From the NCBI GenBank assembly GCA_950295325.1, contig OX485807.1, positions 39,648,440-39,712,439 on the forward strand: 64,000 nucleotides of DNA, written 5' to 3'. Source of the DNA: Polytrichum commune. Taxonomy: Eukaryota; Streptophyta; Polytrichopsida; Polytrichales; Polytrichaceae. Below the pieces are notes generated by a model. That model did not search any database. It saw only the letters and a list, made by a program, of their open reading frames with translations, and was not told the DNA's origin. The position numbers and the translations under genes were made by a program. Within the stretch, counting starts at the first letter, position 1, and every line of letters begins with the position of its first letter. Of the stretch, positions 1 to 13,040 are shown one piece after another.

Positions 1-383
1 AACAGCCGTCTTACAGCATGTCAAAAGTGCCATAGACGACCAGCAGACCATTCAAACCTAAACCTCTGCAAAAAATACTCTTCACGCGACAAAACAAAGC
101 CGACCTTGAACCTCGATTCAATATATTGATAGGCATCCCATTCACACACATGAATAAGAATGGAGACCTAATGGGGCCAACAGTGCACTGAATTCGAAAT
201 TGAAGGACATACAGTACTCTCTAATCCTCAAATTCCACAGCCACAACAAGCTCACCTCGTAATGCATGCAAACTATTTCCGAGGCCAGGTATACCATGAA
301 ATCCAGAGGCAATTCCCGAATTCCATTCTCTCAAATTCAAATCTAAAACAGAAACCGTAGGGTGCATGGCGCAATAAGCTTAC

Positions 384-556
384 CGACATAGAAGCGCAAC
401 CTGCCGTCCCACCACATTCAGGATCACCAGAATCGTCATGCCCTGGCTACGTAGCGCTTTCATATGAATGCCACCGTTCCAGACAGTAAGTGGAGTTACC
501 ACCTTCGGTGAATTCAATTGAGGAAAGTTTCTGAGAGAGTCAGTTTTAATGAGAAT
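384..556 (-). CDS. Possible internal exon of an unidentified gene running off the left edge (partial)
   Basis: On the minus strand a stretch of 57 codons stays open between an acceptor-like ...catttcag at 557 and a donor-like gtaagc at 383-378. The other two frames carry stops. The translation includes VVTPLTVWNGG, then MKALRSQGMTILVILNVVG, and ends ALLCR at the donor. I do not recognise the family. A short possible first exon starting MAMADAQFLAR lies upstream near 700-670, with a weak gtggag donor and compatible phase. The rest of the gene would lie left of position 1. The support is only an open frame with splice-like ends, so it may be chance. Confidence 0.28.
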
Positions 557-1429
557 CTGAAATGCAGTGCCAAAAGTAATTCGTCAAAGTCGCAAGGCAT
601 TCATCAATCTCAAGGGTGAAGGCGAGCTTTAGTGCTTTTTGGGTGTTGTTGGCTAAGCTTCCTCCACGCGTGCGAGGAACTGTGCATCCGCCATAGCCAT
701 CGCTGGGCCCCATTGCTGGTGGTGATCCCTTTTAAGGTCAAAATGATTTTGCATCATTTGGCATGAAACTAAGGTATGCGGGGGTGCTATTTGGTTCATT
801 TTTCATGTTCTCCAACTTCTACCGATTAGATTTACACAACAAAACTTGTGTTGCATTAGCAAATCTACGACAAAACATCTGCAAAAAACGGATTTGAAAA
901 ACGGACTTAGGGTTAAAAAAATTGGAGCTCATTTGGATATCTTATTCATTATTAAATGGTCGTATAGGTCTCCTCCCCCAAATTATTGAGTTTTCTACAG
1001 TTGTCATATGTTGAGCACATACCTCAAAAGAAATTCAGCAAAAGTCTCTTTGGTGTCCGAAACTGGAGCCCTACCAAACCACATACCAATTTCAGATAAG
1101 TACATTAATTATGCATGTCCGTCTTAAGTTACACTCTTTCTTCTAGTGAGGGCTAAATTTATAATCACTAGATTTTCTACAAGTTCAATCATTGTCTATC
1201 CACATAATTAAAAGCTTATTCTTCTTTAACATCGATTCAAACCTCAATGCACGAATGTACAAATTCACACCCAATCCATACTATCTAATTACTCACACTT
1301 GAAGGAAAAAAGGAAAAAATAAAGTTTGTCATGCATGTCCCAACCCATCCTAGACAAGGATCAAATTGAGATAACCCATGGATATAACTATCTTGGGATT
1401 GATTTCTATTCAAACAATTATTTTGAGCC

Positions 1430-2250
1430 ATTGACTAAAGGCAAAGAATTGCAAGCGTGAAAGCCTTGATGGGCACCTTAAGGAAAGAAGCACTAAGTCG
1501 GAGTCACAGGTTGGGGGCTCGAAACCGTGCTATTCAAGAATTTGGTGCTTCCAACTTTCAGCTATAGCACTGAAATTTGGGGAGGCAACATGAAAACCTC
1601 ATTGGAAGGTTATGGAGAAGGGCATGAAGATACTTATGATGTCTCACATTAAAGTATGTTCTTCAAAAACCTATCATATATTTTTGGTGGAATATGGAGA
1701 ACTTCCTACTACATCCCTAGAATTGCAAAGTGCAGTAGCATCCGTGTATAGAGGCTAATGTCAACTTGAACATCCAATTGAAAGAAAAATTGTAGACTCC
1801 CTAATACTAAATTTTTGCATAGTGATGGAAACTTATCTCTAATGGGCACTCCAACTCAATGTATGCCTTATTTTCAACTGTATTATGAAAGCAAAAGTGG
1901 TATAATCTATTATCACTAGCGATGGGGATAATTAACCACCATCTAGTTTCAATGGGAAGTCTATGATTCAAGGTGCAATATGCAACAACAGTCTTGCATT
2001 GTCATCATGTCGATGGTTGTTGCAAATGCAATTCACATTTATATTTGAGAAAATCTTTGAGGTGGAGGTAACCTAGTTTCTTCCTTGATAGATGGAAAGA
2101 GCTTCACTCTTTAGCAAGAAAGCCTCCTAGATATCATATGATGCGAATTTTGATTTTGTAGGGTTGTCATAGGTTTCCCAATGAGATAAACCTCTTGATG
2201 CCTTCAACATGGTTGTTGATTTGTGCTACATGTCAAATCCTTGTTCCGCA
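1430..2250 (+). mobile_element. Decayed LINE (non-LTR retrotransposon) reverse-transcriptase 3' part
   Basis: Several short frames read like the C-terminal part of a plant non-LTR reverse transcriptase. One, near 1515-1590, includes LVLPTFSYSTEIWGGN. After a frame change comes WKVMEKGMKILMMSHIKV near 1603-1655, followed by a block ending EYGELP. The pattern 'VPTLTYGTEIWGG...WKVFEKGMK...MMSHIKVRSSTTYHILLAEFGELP' is, from memory, typical of LINE polymerases. Stops and frameshifts break it, no complete RT or endonuclease remains, and no poly(A) tail or target-site duplication was found. Boundaries are approximate. Confidence 0.5.
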
Positions 2251-3959
2251 AAGTGACAGGAAAATAAGGCTACTAGACCAACTAACCAGGAGGAGGATAG
2301 ATGGACCACCCCATGTTGAAAACCCAAGGTTAGCTTAAGAGCATATAGTTCTATTGGTTTGACAACATCCAAATGTAGTTTTACTCTCATTAGCTTTTTG
2401 GCTTCCCAGACTCTGAAATCGATTTAATGTCATCCCACCAATGGATATGAATTATTGCCACAGACCATCCCTGCACCAACTGTGTAATTTGCTATCCCTT
2501 ACAACCAGCCCATCAAAAAACAAGTTGAACAGAGATTATCAATGCCAGCAGCATTGGATGTCTCCAAAATGTACAGTAGATTGTGAAAGACTTTCCATGT
2601 TTTGAAGGCCAAGGGTCATCTTATGAAAAAGTGATGGAGTCCTCCTGTGTAGACACAAGGCTCACACTAAGTCGCCCATTAAACTAGAGGTGAAACAACA
2701 TCTGAATTTTTTTCATTGTGCAATTACTCAGAATTCAAGTGTTTGATAATTTTTTGAGTTGACAACTTTCATTTATTGCTGAAACTTTGCAGAGCATGGC
2801 TTATTGTCATGCGCTTATTACTCTGAGCAAGTGGAGATTAGCAATTGTCAACGTAAGATATCAAGGAGGGCATGACATTGAACAGCGGAGTATTCGTGAC
2901 AAAACAAAGAAATGCATAAATGCTAATTAGCTTGGGGCCAAAAACATGAAAACACAAGTTCTCAGCATTCCTAAGTGGCCTTCATGACATTGCCTTTACT
3001 ATATATCACATGACTCCCCTAGAAATCAACACACATATCCCGGCAATGCTTACTACATATTATCAACACTACCAAGTCCTCTCTGGACCTTCATATAACC
3101 TTACACAATCCTCTTTTGGACTGCTCTGAGTCCCCTTTTACTTGGCCACTCCAATTTATGCAATGTTGCAAATCATGAAGAATCGTGAAGCTCCCAATAC
3201 CTAGTTTAAGCTTAGGAATTCCAATCATCAAACTCCCAAAAACGGCCAAGTTTGAATTCTCGACTCTCAACTTGAGCTCTGAAGTATGGGGGCATTATTT
3301 GGTAAGGTTTTCTTTTTCTGCATCTTCTATTGATCATATTCATTCTGAAAGTCTGATGAAACGCAAACAAAAGTTGGACATACAGAATGGAGTATATAGA
3401 CTAACGTAACATGATTCTCATCAGGTTCATCACACACAGTTTCACATCAATGCAGAAAATTGAAGTCAGTACTGGTCACGAGGTCAAACATCTTGAGGAA
3501 GAGCGACATTTGCATGTCAACCATTCATGTGACAAAACCAGAAAAACTGTCATATCTACAAAACCAAAAAGAACGCACCCAAACCCAGAAGGGAATACTA
3601 CCATCTTTCCCACAAGTCAGTTTCTGATCAGGGAACGTAAAATACAGGAAATTTATGTATCGCATGTAGGTGTCACATTGCAAGCTACCCTAAAGAACAA
3701 TCTGTGGTACAAGAACCGGATTCGTGAGATGGAGGAGTCTTAATAATCTTCTGAAAGACTGGGAAAATTTTGGACCCGGCAGTGTTCAGATTTACTAAAT
3801 CACAACCCAAGAATATTTACTCTATCTACTCACATATGGCATAGGTACATCCAGGGCACGAGACACAATTCCTCCATCAATGATGTCATTCATCCCTCAA
3901 CAGTTTGCATACACTGATGCACTCTACAAAGTTTTTTTTCAGATTCCTTCGAACAATCC
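2251..3959. other. Intergenic / 3' flank of the minus-strand coiled-coil gene
   Basis: No exon or structured element is recognised here. Two plus-strand open frames (about 3185-3409 and 3411-3743) have no family resemblance and no splice context, and are taken as chance. The side next to 3960 should hold the 3' UTR and poly(A) signal of the minus-strand gene, but no convincing signal was seen. Confidence 0.4.
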
Positions 3960-6805
3960 TCAAACGCGTAGCCATTTGCGCCTAGTCTTCTTTTTTTGTT
4001 CGTCATTTGCCTGTAATACATGAGAAACCAAACAATTGAATCAACAAATAACAGCTAAAGGGGATTACCAATTTTACACATGCTGCAGTTCCAAGATGCT
4101 CTTATCTTTGAGAGCCATACACAGATGCACTTAGGAAATGTCAATCCTAAATTATCTTAGAACATCTATGAAGAAATTAGAGAGGAACATGGAGGCTAGC
4201 ATAACATGTATATTCACATAAAACTTCATAATAGTATATAAGAGGCAAAGAAACACTGAAACTTTGTATGAGCTTAAAAGCAGTAGACTTGAGGTCAAAG
4301 ATGCATACAAGAAAAGCCTTGTTAAAAGCTCGGAATGTCAAGACTGCCGTATCACGTGTCCTGCATTTCAAAGTTGCAACCAGTTCAGTGACTACAAGCT
4401 GTAGCAACTAAAATACCATTCAAAACTGTACAATAGAAAGGAAATTTGTACAATGCCATGACACTATCTACAACAAATACTGCCACTCACCGTGGATCGC
4501 GTAATTCCAATAAACTCTCTCTACCATCGTGGCTTACAATAGCACACTGCAGCAACTCGCCCACAGGTATCTTGATCTGGACAAGCACCAAACAAACAGA
4601 TGTTCACTACTAATAATAGACCATCTCAGCACGTAACCACAAGACTTGCCAAAAAAACAAGGAGCCAATTGCAGAAAGATATCTAGATAGTATTTGGGGA
4701 GAAAAACATACAGAAACATCAGGTCCGTATTTTTCGTTCACAAGTACTTTACGGCCATTATTTCGACGAAGTTCAAAATTCGCTCGTCTCAGTAATAGTG
4801 TCGCTGGTTCTGACCCATCCTCTGATGCTCCTTCCTGGGTCTGTGTACAGCAGGATCTTGTTAATAGACCTCATAAAAAATACATATTATTCTGTGTCAA
4901 TACATAGATATTCTCAGCACAATATCATGTTTTCAAACTGTGCAGATTCCTGCCTAAGAATCACTATGATACCATATGAGATCAGGAGTAGTCAGATATA
5001 CTGACCAAAAAGCTGACTTCGAAGGAGGCTTGACCATTTGTCATATAGCTCTCTATCTGGTCGTGCATCATAGGTTCTGCATACCATTACCCAGTTGTTT
5101 AAAATTATCAATGAGCCTCACACACGACCTATTTCCAACCTCTCCAGACCTGCTTTTCCACATTCCTATCTTACAGCAAGTGGGCAATATTCCCTACATT
5201 CACCCTTTCGTTACACGCTCAATTTTTTCTAAATAGGACAACATTCTTAGACCTTCTCTCTGCAATATCTTGCACTTTTGTATGCTCCACCTAATTTGGA
5301 AATATTTGGGATACATAACTTTAATTCCTTTTTTCATAGATATATCTATGGATCTTCTTGGCTAATAAATACAGCTAGCTAGAAATACAGTAAAAATCAC
5401 CCACCTTGTGTGATCCAGTTGCCGTCATTTGCCATGACTGTGACAAGGTCACCCTGCAGATCAGAAACCATGAAGCACAAGAATTTTAGCACGTGTATAT
5501 CAAGGTAATTCCCACCAAGCAGATTCAAGACCACAGACACAAGATAATCATTGGGTACAAATTGAATATTGACATTAGTGCTTACCCTCCGACCTCGTTC
5601 ATCCATTGGCACACATTCGATTGCAACCATGCTGTCACAATCATCAGCAGTAATTGTATACTCAGGCTGAGCTGCCCCTGTTTTGTGAAAGAATAACCCT
5701 TCAAAGTCAGTGAACAGCATAATGCAATCAAATTTATCTCTATTTACGTGGTTACTAAAGCACACAATGGTAGGAGAGTACCTATTAACTAACAGAGCGA
5801 AGACATTTCAAAGACATTTGTAATCATTGCTAGACTTGAAATTTATCAGTACAAGAAGAGTACCATCTATCATAGATGCTGTTCCATCTTGATTGTGCCG
5901 GACCCACTGCAACACATACCATATTGAAGGAACATTAGTAAGATGAACTGAGCATGTCATAAACTCCAATCATCAGCAAGGTGTCCTAGTCCTTCTATTC
6001 CTAATGGCATAGAGGGTTCACTCCCAGCATCAAGATCAACATGCACAATACATCACAAAAGGAACACCTTCTGTGCCACACTCTAAAGACATACTAGACA
6101 TACAGAACTAGAACCCAAATGTGCGAATACACCAATCACCAGAGCAAAATGGAACCAAATTTATTGAGAACTATCAGAAGCCCGGTGAGGGTTGGCCACT
6201 GATGTATAATGACCTTTTGTAAAAAGCTGGAGGACATTTTCCTCCAAGGATATCTGGAACTTTAAAACGGTATAGAGTGTGGAACTTAAAGATTGAGGGA
6301 AGCAACACAAGCTATACCATGCACTTTAATTTCTACAAAGAACAGCAAGCACTGCAAGATTGCAGGGGCAGTCAAATCTCAGGCTTTCTAGCACATCCTG
6401 CACAAGTATCCATAAATAATGCTTTGAACCTAGTTCATTCCACATGTAAAAATTCCTCTGCTCTCCAAGACTTAGGAGTTACTGACAATGGAAAAGCACT
6501 TACACAAATGCATTACCCAATACAAATAGAACATATTCATTGACGTATTTGAGGACAGTGATCACTTGTGCGTTAAAAAACCATCAATTCAATGTTTAGA
6601 CCTGAGGGAGTGGATGTTGTTCTATTTTAAAACGTGTGAAAGGGTCCATTATTTTAATAATTGAACATCTGTGGGTAAGTCTGAAAGACCTGAAAAATGC
6701 ACAGAGAAGTCCCATTGATGGAGTGACCACATGCAGTGAGTCGGCCACTCAAGACTGCATCTCCTACTATTCGAAGGCCAAGAATTCCTGGTAGGGGATC
6801 ATTTT
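3960..6805 (-). CDS. C-terminal Ig/A9-like plus PH-like module (exons 14-21)
   Basis: Exon 14 encodes LPGILGLRIVGDAVLSGRL, then TACGHSINGTSLCIFQ. Exons 15-17 continue with WVRHNQDG, PEYTITADDCDSMVAIEC and VPMDERGRRGDLVTVMAND. This is the pattern of an Ig/A9-type beta sandwich ('CGYPVNGTTLCMFQWVRH...ADDVD..IAVEC.P.D..GR.GELV..FAN'). Exons 18-21 encode a PH-like beta-rich segment (RRANFELRRNNGRKVLVNEK, IKIPVGELLQC) and end with VLTFRAFNKAFL and a basic tail KKKTRRKWLRV before the stop at 3960. The conserved cysteines and the W of WVRH are present. Family resemblance is from memory; the domain fold is inference. Confidence 0.75.
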
Positions 6806-9800
6806 CTGCACACACAACCTCTATAATAAACACATAGATCTCAAGATTGAATATTAAGAGACTTAAGGTCACTTCCTTCTGACTTGTTCCAGTATTGCAG
6901 CCTTGTTGATGAGTAGAATGGCTTCCATGTGGTTAAATTATGTCATGTTAGAAGGCTTCAATAATGTGGTTCAGCTATCTACATGAGCTTCTGATATACA
7001 AAGCCATCCATATTCCAACCAGTGCTTTTTCGCCCAAAGCCTAAAAATGACCTCATGTAAGAAAACTTGGGCAACTCGGTCCTCAATTCCTGTGTTGAGG
7101 ACAAAAAACACATACAAAAAGTAGACAGGAAAGCTTCCAAAAGGGTTTAAGAGATTCATGACTGTAGTACGTATCTACTTTGCTTAATATAGACAAAAGC
7201 TAGTTTGTCACCTTCATAACTTGGAGAAGAAGGTTCCTCTTGTAAAGGGGGCAGCTGTGAAGGTGACCTCACTGTTTCCTGTCTTCCAAAATCTCCATGG
7301 GTGTGTGAGCCATTGTAAAGACTATCATCCCCCTCTAGATCATCGAGGCCTTCATTAGCCCTGGAGTTCACTGAATCGTGAGGCACAATAGCACCTGCAT
7401 CTGTTTGTCCGCTGCTCAGACATCAGCACATTCATTGTTGGAAACATCACGTTAGTAAAACCCTTCATGCAACAAAAGTACAAGAATTATAGAGCATAAA
7501 CTGGATATTAACTCTAGCTTTAATCCCAAACTGACATGTTCATTATATAACGACACAACTATTGTTGGTTAGACAATAAAAACTGCAAATCAACACAAAT
7601 GCATTGATGCAACTCCTACTTTATGATCTTGCAAGTACAGTACTCATAGACTTTTGGCAGCCAATATTTATAACCTTAACTTTATTTGGAACACATTCAT
7701 TGAAGTTCTAAAGTCATGATATTCAAACTTCTCATTGATCATATATTTCACGCATTGACATTGAAATTGTAGACTTACTCCTGTTCATTTGAACCTGCAA
7801 GGTGCATGTCATCTGTGCGCACACGTCCATAATGAGGAGAAGAAGATGCAGACTCCCAACTGGGTCCTCCATTTCGAGGAGGTTGGGCTGGAGATGTTGG
7901 CCGCTGAGAATAAGATGGAACAATCTCCATTCCATGACCCTGTCAAAGAAAACATACTCAATACTTGTCCAAAACATCAACTGCGTCCTAGAAGATGTGC
8001 AAAAATTGAAAAGAGAAGGCCTATTCACATTTGTCCTTTTCTGCTGAAAAGCTTGCTGGAACCAAAAGATTGGACATAAATCAGTGTCACATTGCATAAT
8101 TAGGATTATTAAACAACCATTTGACCAAGAAAGAATAAAAGTGTGGATATATGTGCAAGACGTTATATATTTAACTAAAAAGAAAGTCTCAAGAGACATT
8201 CACTCCAAGCAATGTGACTGCATATCCAATTAAGCTCCAAGATCACTGGCATGAAATGGTCTACACATTCCAAAATTAAATTGGGCCTACAATATTGGTT
8301 GTGCATCACTATTAAAAGATTTATGAGTATCAACCACAATGGCTTTTCTGGGGCTCAAGGGCAAAACACCATTGCTCCATCTTGAAACACATGATTCGGC
8401 AAATGCTGAATGAATGGAGATATCAATCAACTAAGTTACAGGAGAAGTACACAACCTAATACAGCCAATAAGACTTACTTGAAACGGAGGAGACTGAGGT
8501 GGAGGATTATACGATGAGGTTGGTTGGTATGCAGGTTGATATGATTGTGGATAAAACTGCGAGTCTTTCACTTTACCCTACACCAGAAATTCAGAGAGAA
8601 AGCATGAGTATCACATGCCACCAAACAGAACCACTATATACATTATCCAACATAAGAAATTTAGAGGAGTAACTTGAAATTCTTCTAACCTCATAAAGCT
8701 CCAACTCTGAACGTAGCTTCTGCACCAATATCTGTAATCAAACATCACAGCCATTAATAAATGTATAGACATCAAACCGCAACCTTCGTCCAGGATCTAA
8801 ACCCTCAGCAAACAGACCAACTGTAACCCAATGTCTGTACATTATTATACATGTAAGGCCATCTCATGAAGGTAGTACAATATAATTTCCTACTAAGAAG
8901 TAGGTGAAATGATATTGTCTGGTGTTATTGAAGACACTGCCCAAATTTTTAAAACAAGCTTGATATCAAAGAATGTTAGTCTTATGCACCCACCTTGATG
9001 TGGCTAACAATTGAATGCGCATCAGAGACTGGAGGTTGAAGGTCAAAGTCAGCCAACAGAGGCATCAAGTGTTGAACATATGTTGTTCTCTCCTGTTCTG
9101 CCACCTGAAGCATCCAGACTCGTGCTCTGTTATATCTTGCCATCCAGGAATATATATCTTAACAGCAGCTTATGCAATGAAGTACAAAAGCTAAGCTAAC
9201 CATAATAAGAGTAAACTAAAGTTCAGTTACATAAAACAAACCTGGAGGGCATAAGTTAGGCGAATATTTTCTTCAAGAACATTCTGTCGATAAGACAATG
9301 CCTTCGATGCAGCATCCACCAGGCCCTGTTGCTGCTGATCATACGCCTGTCTTGTCCAACACAAAGATCAGGTTTAACTCTTTCCAGATAGGAACTGGTA
9401 ATGACATAAATGCAATCAAGGATCCAAACAGTTACCCACCAGTCGAAGCTCTGCAACCCTCCGCTCAAGGATCCTCTTCTCACTTACAAGCTGAGCCTCC
9501 TGCATAAAAGATAGGAAGAACATGTTAGTGAAAAGTACCTATCATGGTACATTCATGTTCAGGATATTCACAAGGTCATCCTCCAGAAGCTGTTTAATAT
9601 ACTTGGTGGTCAGCATTTTATCTTGAAGATCAGAGATGCTACTAAACAAAGAACAGTGCATCCAGAATCTTGCAGCCACATCCAGACTAAGTGAGCATTT
9701 GCACCTTGATTGAAGCTGCCATTAGTCGTCCCTTCAGATGAACTTCATTCATATCCTCCTCATCTCCACCTCTTGAAACCCTCACCATCTCCTGTGGATT

Positions 9801-12337
9801 TACAGAATATACCAAATTATCCATCAGCCTCGGACAACCTCTAAGATTGAAAAAATAGACAGATTCAAAGATTCTGACCAAAGTAGAACCCCAAAGCTAA
9901 AGCCTGATGGAAGGGATTAGACAAAGCTAAAGTGCTCGGCACAAACCCAACCAGGAGCACTCATTTATAAGACAATTTCAGAATATTTCTATTTGTAAAG
10001 TGAGTCAATTACAAACCACTGTTGAGCACATTTGCAACAAAGAAAAGAGGAGCACCTGTGAGCGGTGATAGCCACCATGGCTGTTGGAGTCTTGCATATC
10101 TCCTGAAAGAGCCTGCGCCTGATAATAATCTCGCCGAATGTCTGTTTCAGAATCTCTTCTTCGCCTACATAGATAAACAATGATTGTCTTCAGAATAAAC
10201 CGAACAACAAATAGTTCTCAGTCCAGCTGCTTTGAATACAGATGAATACTGTAGGTGACAAGTACATTCGGCCAAAAATAACTCAAATTTTGAGCAAATT
10301 GCAACATGTCACCAAAAAAAAAGAATTTCAACACCAAATTGCTAAACCTGCATACAACCTACAGGCAGCCTCTTGTCTTCAAACAAACTCCAAATAGAAC
10401 AAGAAATAGGGTGCCAGATGTTATGTCTAGTTCAAATTGAAAGATCTTTTGAGCGCAACCCACATGCGAGGAGAAAGAGAGCTGGATGTGTCCACAGCAG
10501 GTAATCCATTGGATCGAGCACCAGACATAACACTTTTAGGTGGGCCACCGTGCACACCACCATTGCTGTGTCCATTATGCTGAGGATATAAGGGTGTTTC
10601 ACTTGTCATAGTAGCTAACCCATTCTGATAGTCACGTGGAGGAGCCATGCCTGGATGTCCATCCCTTAGTGCCGGTGTCTGAAAATTTGTGCTCCGTGAA
10701 TTTGAAGCTTGCGGTGAATGGTCGCCGTCTTGAACACCTTGCTTTTTCTGTTTAACTTTCATAATGAGCAACTATAGTGATTCTAAACTGTCACACATAC
10801 ATGGCCACCAAACACACTAACTCTCCCTAAGTGCAACTACCTCAGACATTTGGCCTTCATCCTCCACATGAGATTAAAAATAGTTCCAACATTCTGTAAC
10901 ATCTGTATGCAGAAATTGTCATTGATTAAGACGTAACTATATAGGTCATAGACCTAGATATTTGCCAGAGTGGAAGAAAAGTTGGGATGGATAAATGCGG
11001 GGTAGAGGACAGAGTCATAAAGGTCTACATGCAATGTGCACAACTGTATTACAAATCCTTGATTAAAGCCTGAAATTCCATAAAACCAGTTGAACTACAA
11101 CTGATAATACAAAGACTGTAGGTTATTCCACAGTACTGTAGGCTGTAGATCAAGTAAGAGTGTCTGCAACTTACACGAGTCTGCAGCTCAAGCTCAGCTG
11201 CACGTAAGGCAGCCTTTAACTGCTCAGTTTCCTCCAACTGCAGGACTTGCAAAATCATCAATGTCAGTGTGCAGACAAAATGCACGGTAATTTTCAAAAT
11301 GAAGCAGACACAAGTTGTGAATCCAAACTAGTCTAGTGATAATCGATATGTGAAAATGCATTACCCTCACATCGTAACCATGAAGTACAGCAATAATGGG
11401 TTCAGACCACTATGAAAGATGTCAATGCCAACTTGCCACAATCCTCCACTCATGAACATGTATCAAGGTATGTCCACAGTAGAAACTAGTAGAAACTCAC
11501 TCGCTCGCTCACTATCCACTCCCCTTTAGTTAGATTCTAAAAGGGAACATATGATGCTTAAGCAGTTGTAAGAAACGCATTGGCTCGTGAATAGGAATAT
11601 ACTGGTTGCAATAAATTCAGAATTTGATTAAATGATGATGGGGCCTAATGGTCCATAGAATATTAGAGGAAAAGAGGCTGCACAGCCATGGTAGCACACT
11701 CATGAATGGAATCTCGACCGACAGAATGCTCTATCCCATGTAACCTCCTGAGACGGGTGAGCTGATAGTTTCTTCACCTGAGTTCGGATTGTGGACTCCG
11801 CTGCCTCAATAATATCCACTAGCTCCTTAACCTGCAGCCGCCGCAGTACCCTCCGTTAACGTGAAATCAGATGAATATTTCCAGGACACGAAGGCCCTAC
11901 ATATAATTATTAACTTTTAAGTTCAGGAGGGGAGAGAACTTTCACTCCCTTCCTATGCCTCCTCCGGACAGTCCAATCGCAAATGTGCATTTTCTGGAGA
12001 ATCTACAATTGCATGAACCCATCCGACTCTCTCCATCAATGGCACTCCGAACCAATGCCTGGGAGTCCTTGCCCAAAACACTCTTCGGAGCTGTTAAATT
12101 TGAAACGTCGGCTTCGCGACACAACTCAAATATAGGTGTCCAATCCTAACTCTACACCTGCTGTTGATCACAGAAGTCAGTCACTCGCATGACCAAACTC
12201 ACAACAAGAACAATTGCCCCGGACGATCCACTCCGGTTCACTCCATCGACAGATCGCACAATGGCATTAGACGCTCGAGAGTGCCATCCACACATACCTC
12301 CACACACATTACTCACCTGAGGAGTGCCCGTCGTCAT
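3960..12337 (-). CDS. Coiled-coil protein with C-terminal Ig/A9-like and PH-like module (21 exons, 667 aa)
   Basis: Exons in coding order: 12337-12317, 11831-11778, 11237-11175, 10747-10464, 10164-10056, 9791-9705, 9499-9440, 9346-9242, 9104-8994, 8731-8690, 8577-8479, 7939-7779, 7411-7212, 6805-6690, 5906-5864, 5677-5586, 5453-5405, 4830-4712, 4576-4491, 4360-4309, 4010-3960. Together they make 2004 nt with consistent phases. The start MTTGTPQ sits in a 21-nt first exon. Residues 8-46 and about 200-312 are heptad-like coiled coil. Residues 47-200 and 313-465 are polar, low-complexity linkers. The C-terminal 200 residues form an Ig/A9-like then PH-like unit. The module resembles the A9 repeats of the microtubule protein AIR9 and the Ig-PH arrangement of the actin-binding SCAB proteins, so a cytoskeletal scaffold role is inferred. 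I cannot assign an Arabidopsis name. The acceptor of exon 4830-4712 (aggaag) was chosen on phase. Confidence 0.85.
8690..12337 (-). CDS. N-terminal coiled-coil half of the 667-aa protein (exons 1-10)
   Basis: Exons 1-3 encode the start and a first helix (VKELVDIIEAAESTIRTQ, then LEETEQLKAALRAAELELQ). Exons 4-6 encode a Ser/Gly/His-rich linker ending in a charged stretch (RRRDSETDIRRDYYQ). Exons 7-10 encode a second, longer coiled coil containing VSEKRILERRVAELR, LEENIRLTYALQ, the block PLLADFDLQPPVSDAHSIV and finally ILVQKLRSELELYE. The 'LLA.F.LQPPV.DA.SIVS..K' block is, from memory, conserved in the plant family. Splice donors are mostly gtaagt, gtgggt or gtgagt. Confidence 0.8.
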
Positions 12338-13000
12338 GACACTAAACCCTAATAGCCCCGACGCGCCAAGGCTGCTCCCACTGCTGCACTGACCAACCAA
12401 CACAGCCGTGACGATCTACTGCTACCAGTGCTCCTCCGCGTCGTCGCAAGCTGAGGGCGAGCACATCGAAGAAGAGCCTCGCACCGTGTGGCGGGGGAGA
12501 CGCCAATGTGCTGCTCCGGTCGGGTATTCATGCGCTCAAACCCTGGCCACGGCCACCGGCGAGCGCATATCATCGGCCTGCCTCACACTCCCTCCCTTGC
12601 TCTCTCTCTCTCTTCACTCCCTCCCTCCCTCCTTCCTTCCTTCCCGTTGGTTGGCGATTGAGACGAGAATGCCGCGAGCCTTACGACGCACAGAAACAGG
12701 GGCGAGGGGCGAGCATTTGGGGGAGCTAGGGTTTGCGCAGAGTCGACGTCGAGGGACAGGCAGATGAAGACAGAGGAAGGGAGACAGGGGCGTCCGTTTT
12801 CCGAGGCACATGGGCGGACTTCGGGCCAGCCCCAGCCCTCCGCCAAACGAGGCCTGGCAGCCAGTCTCTTCTGTTGGCGCTGCCTGCCTGCCTGCCTGCC
12901 AGCCTGGCACCTTCCAGCTTCTAGAGAGAGGAGAGAGGGGGGGAGAATCATAGAAGAGAGAGACAAGAGAGAAGAGAGAGAGAGGGGGGGAGAGAATATT
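12338..13000 (-). promoter_or_regulatory. 5' UTR / core promoter region of the minus-strand coiled-coil gene
   Basis: Reading toward the gene on the minus strand, 13000-12930 is CT-rich (complement of GAGAGA runs), a pattern typical of plant Y-patch core promoters. Below it lie a TGCC tetranucleotide run (about 12884-12901) and a GA-rich block (complement of the CT and CCTT runs at 12599-12645). The region is GC-richer than its surroundings. Overlapping open frames on both strands here are low-complexity and not credible genes. Transcription probably starts in the upper part of this interval; no TATA box was identified. Confidence 0.45.
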
Positions 13001-13040
13001 GTTGTTGGTTACTTTGCGTACATTCCGTGTCGCAGGTGGT

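Noticed and set aside
3185-3743. Two consecutive plus-strand frames downstream of the coiled-coil gene
   Set aside because: No recognisable motifs, no splice partners and ordinary AT-rich context.
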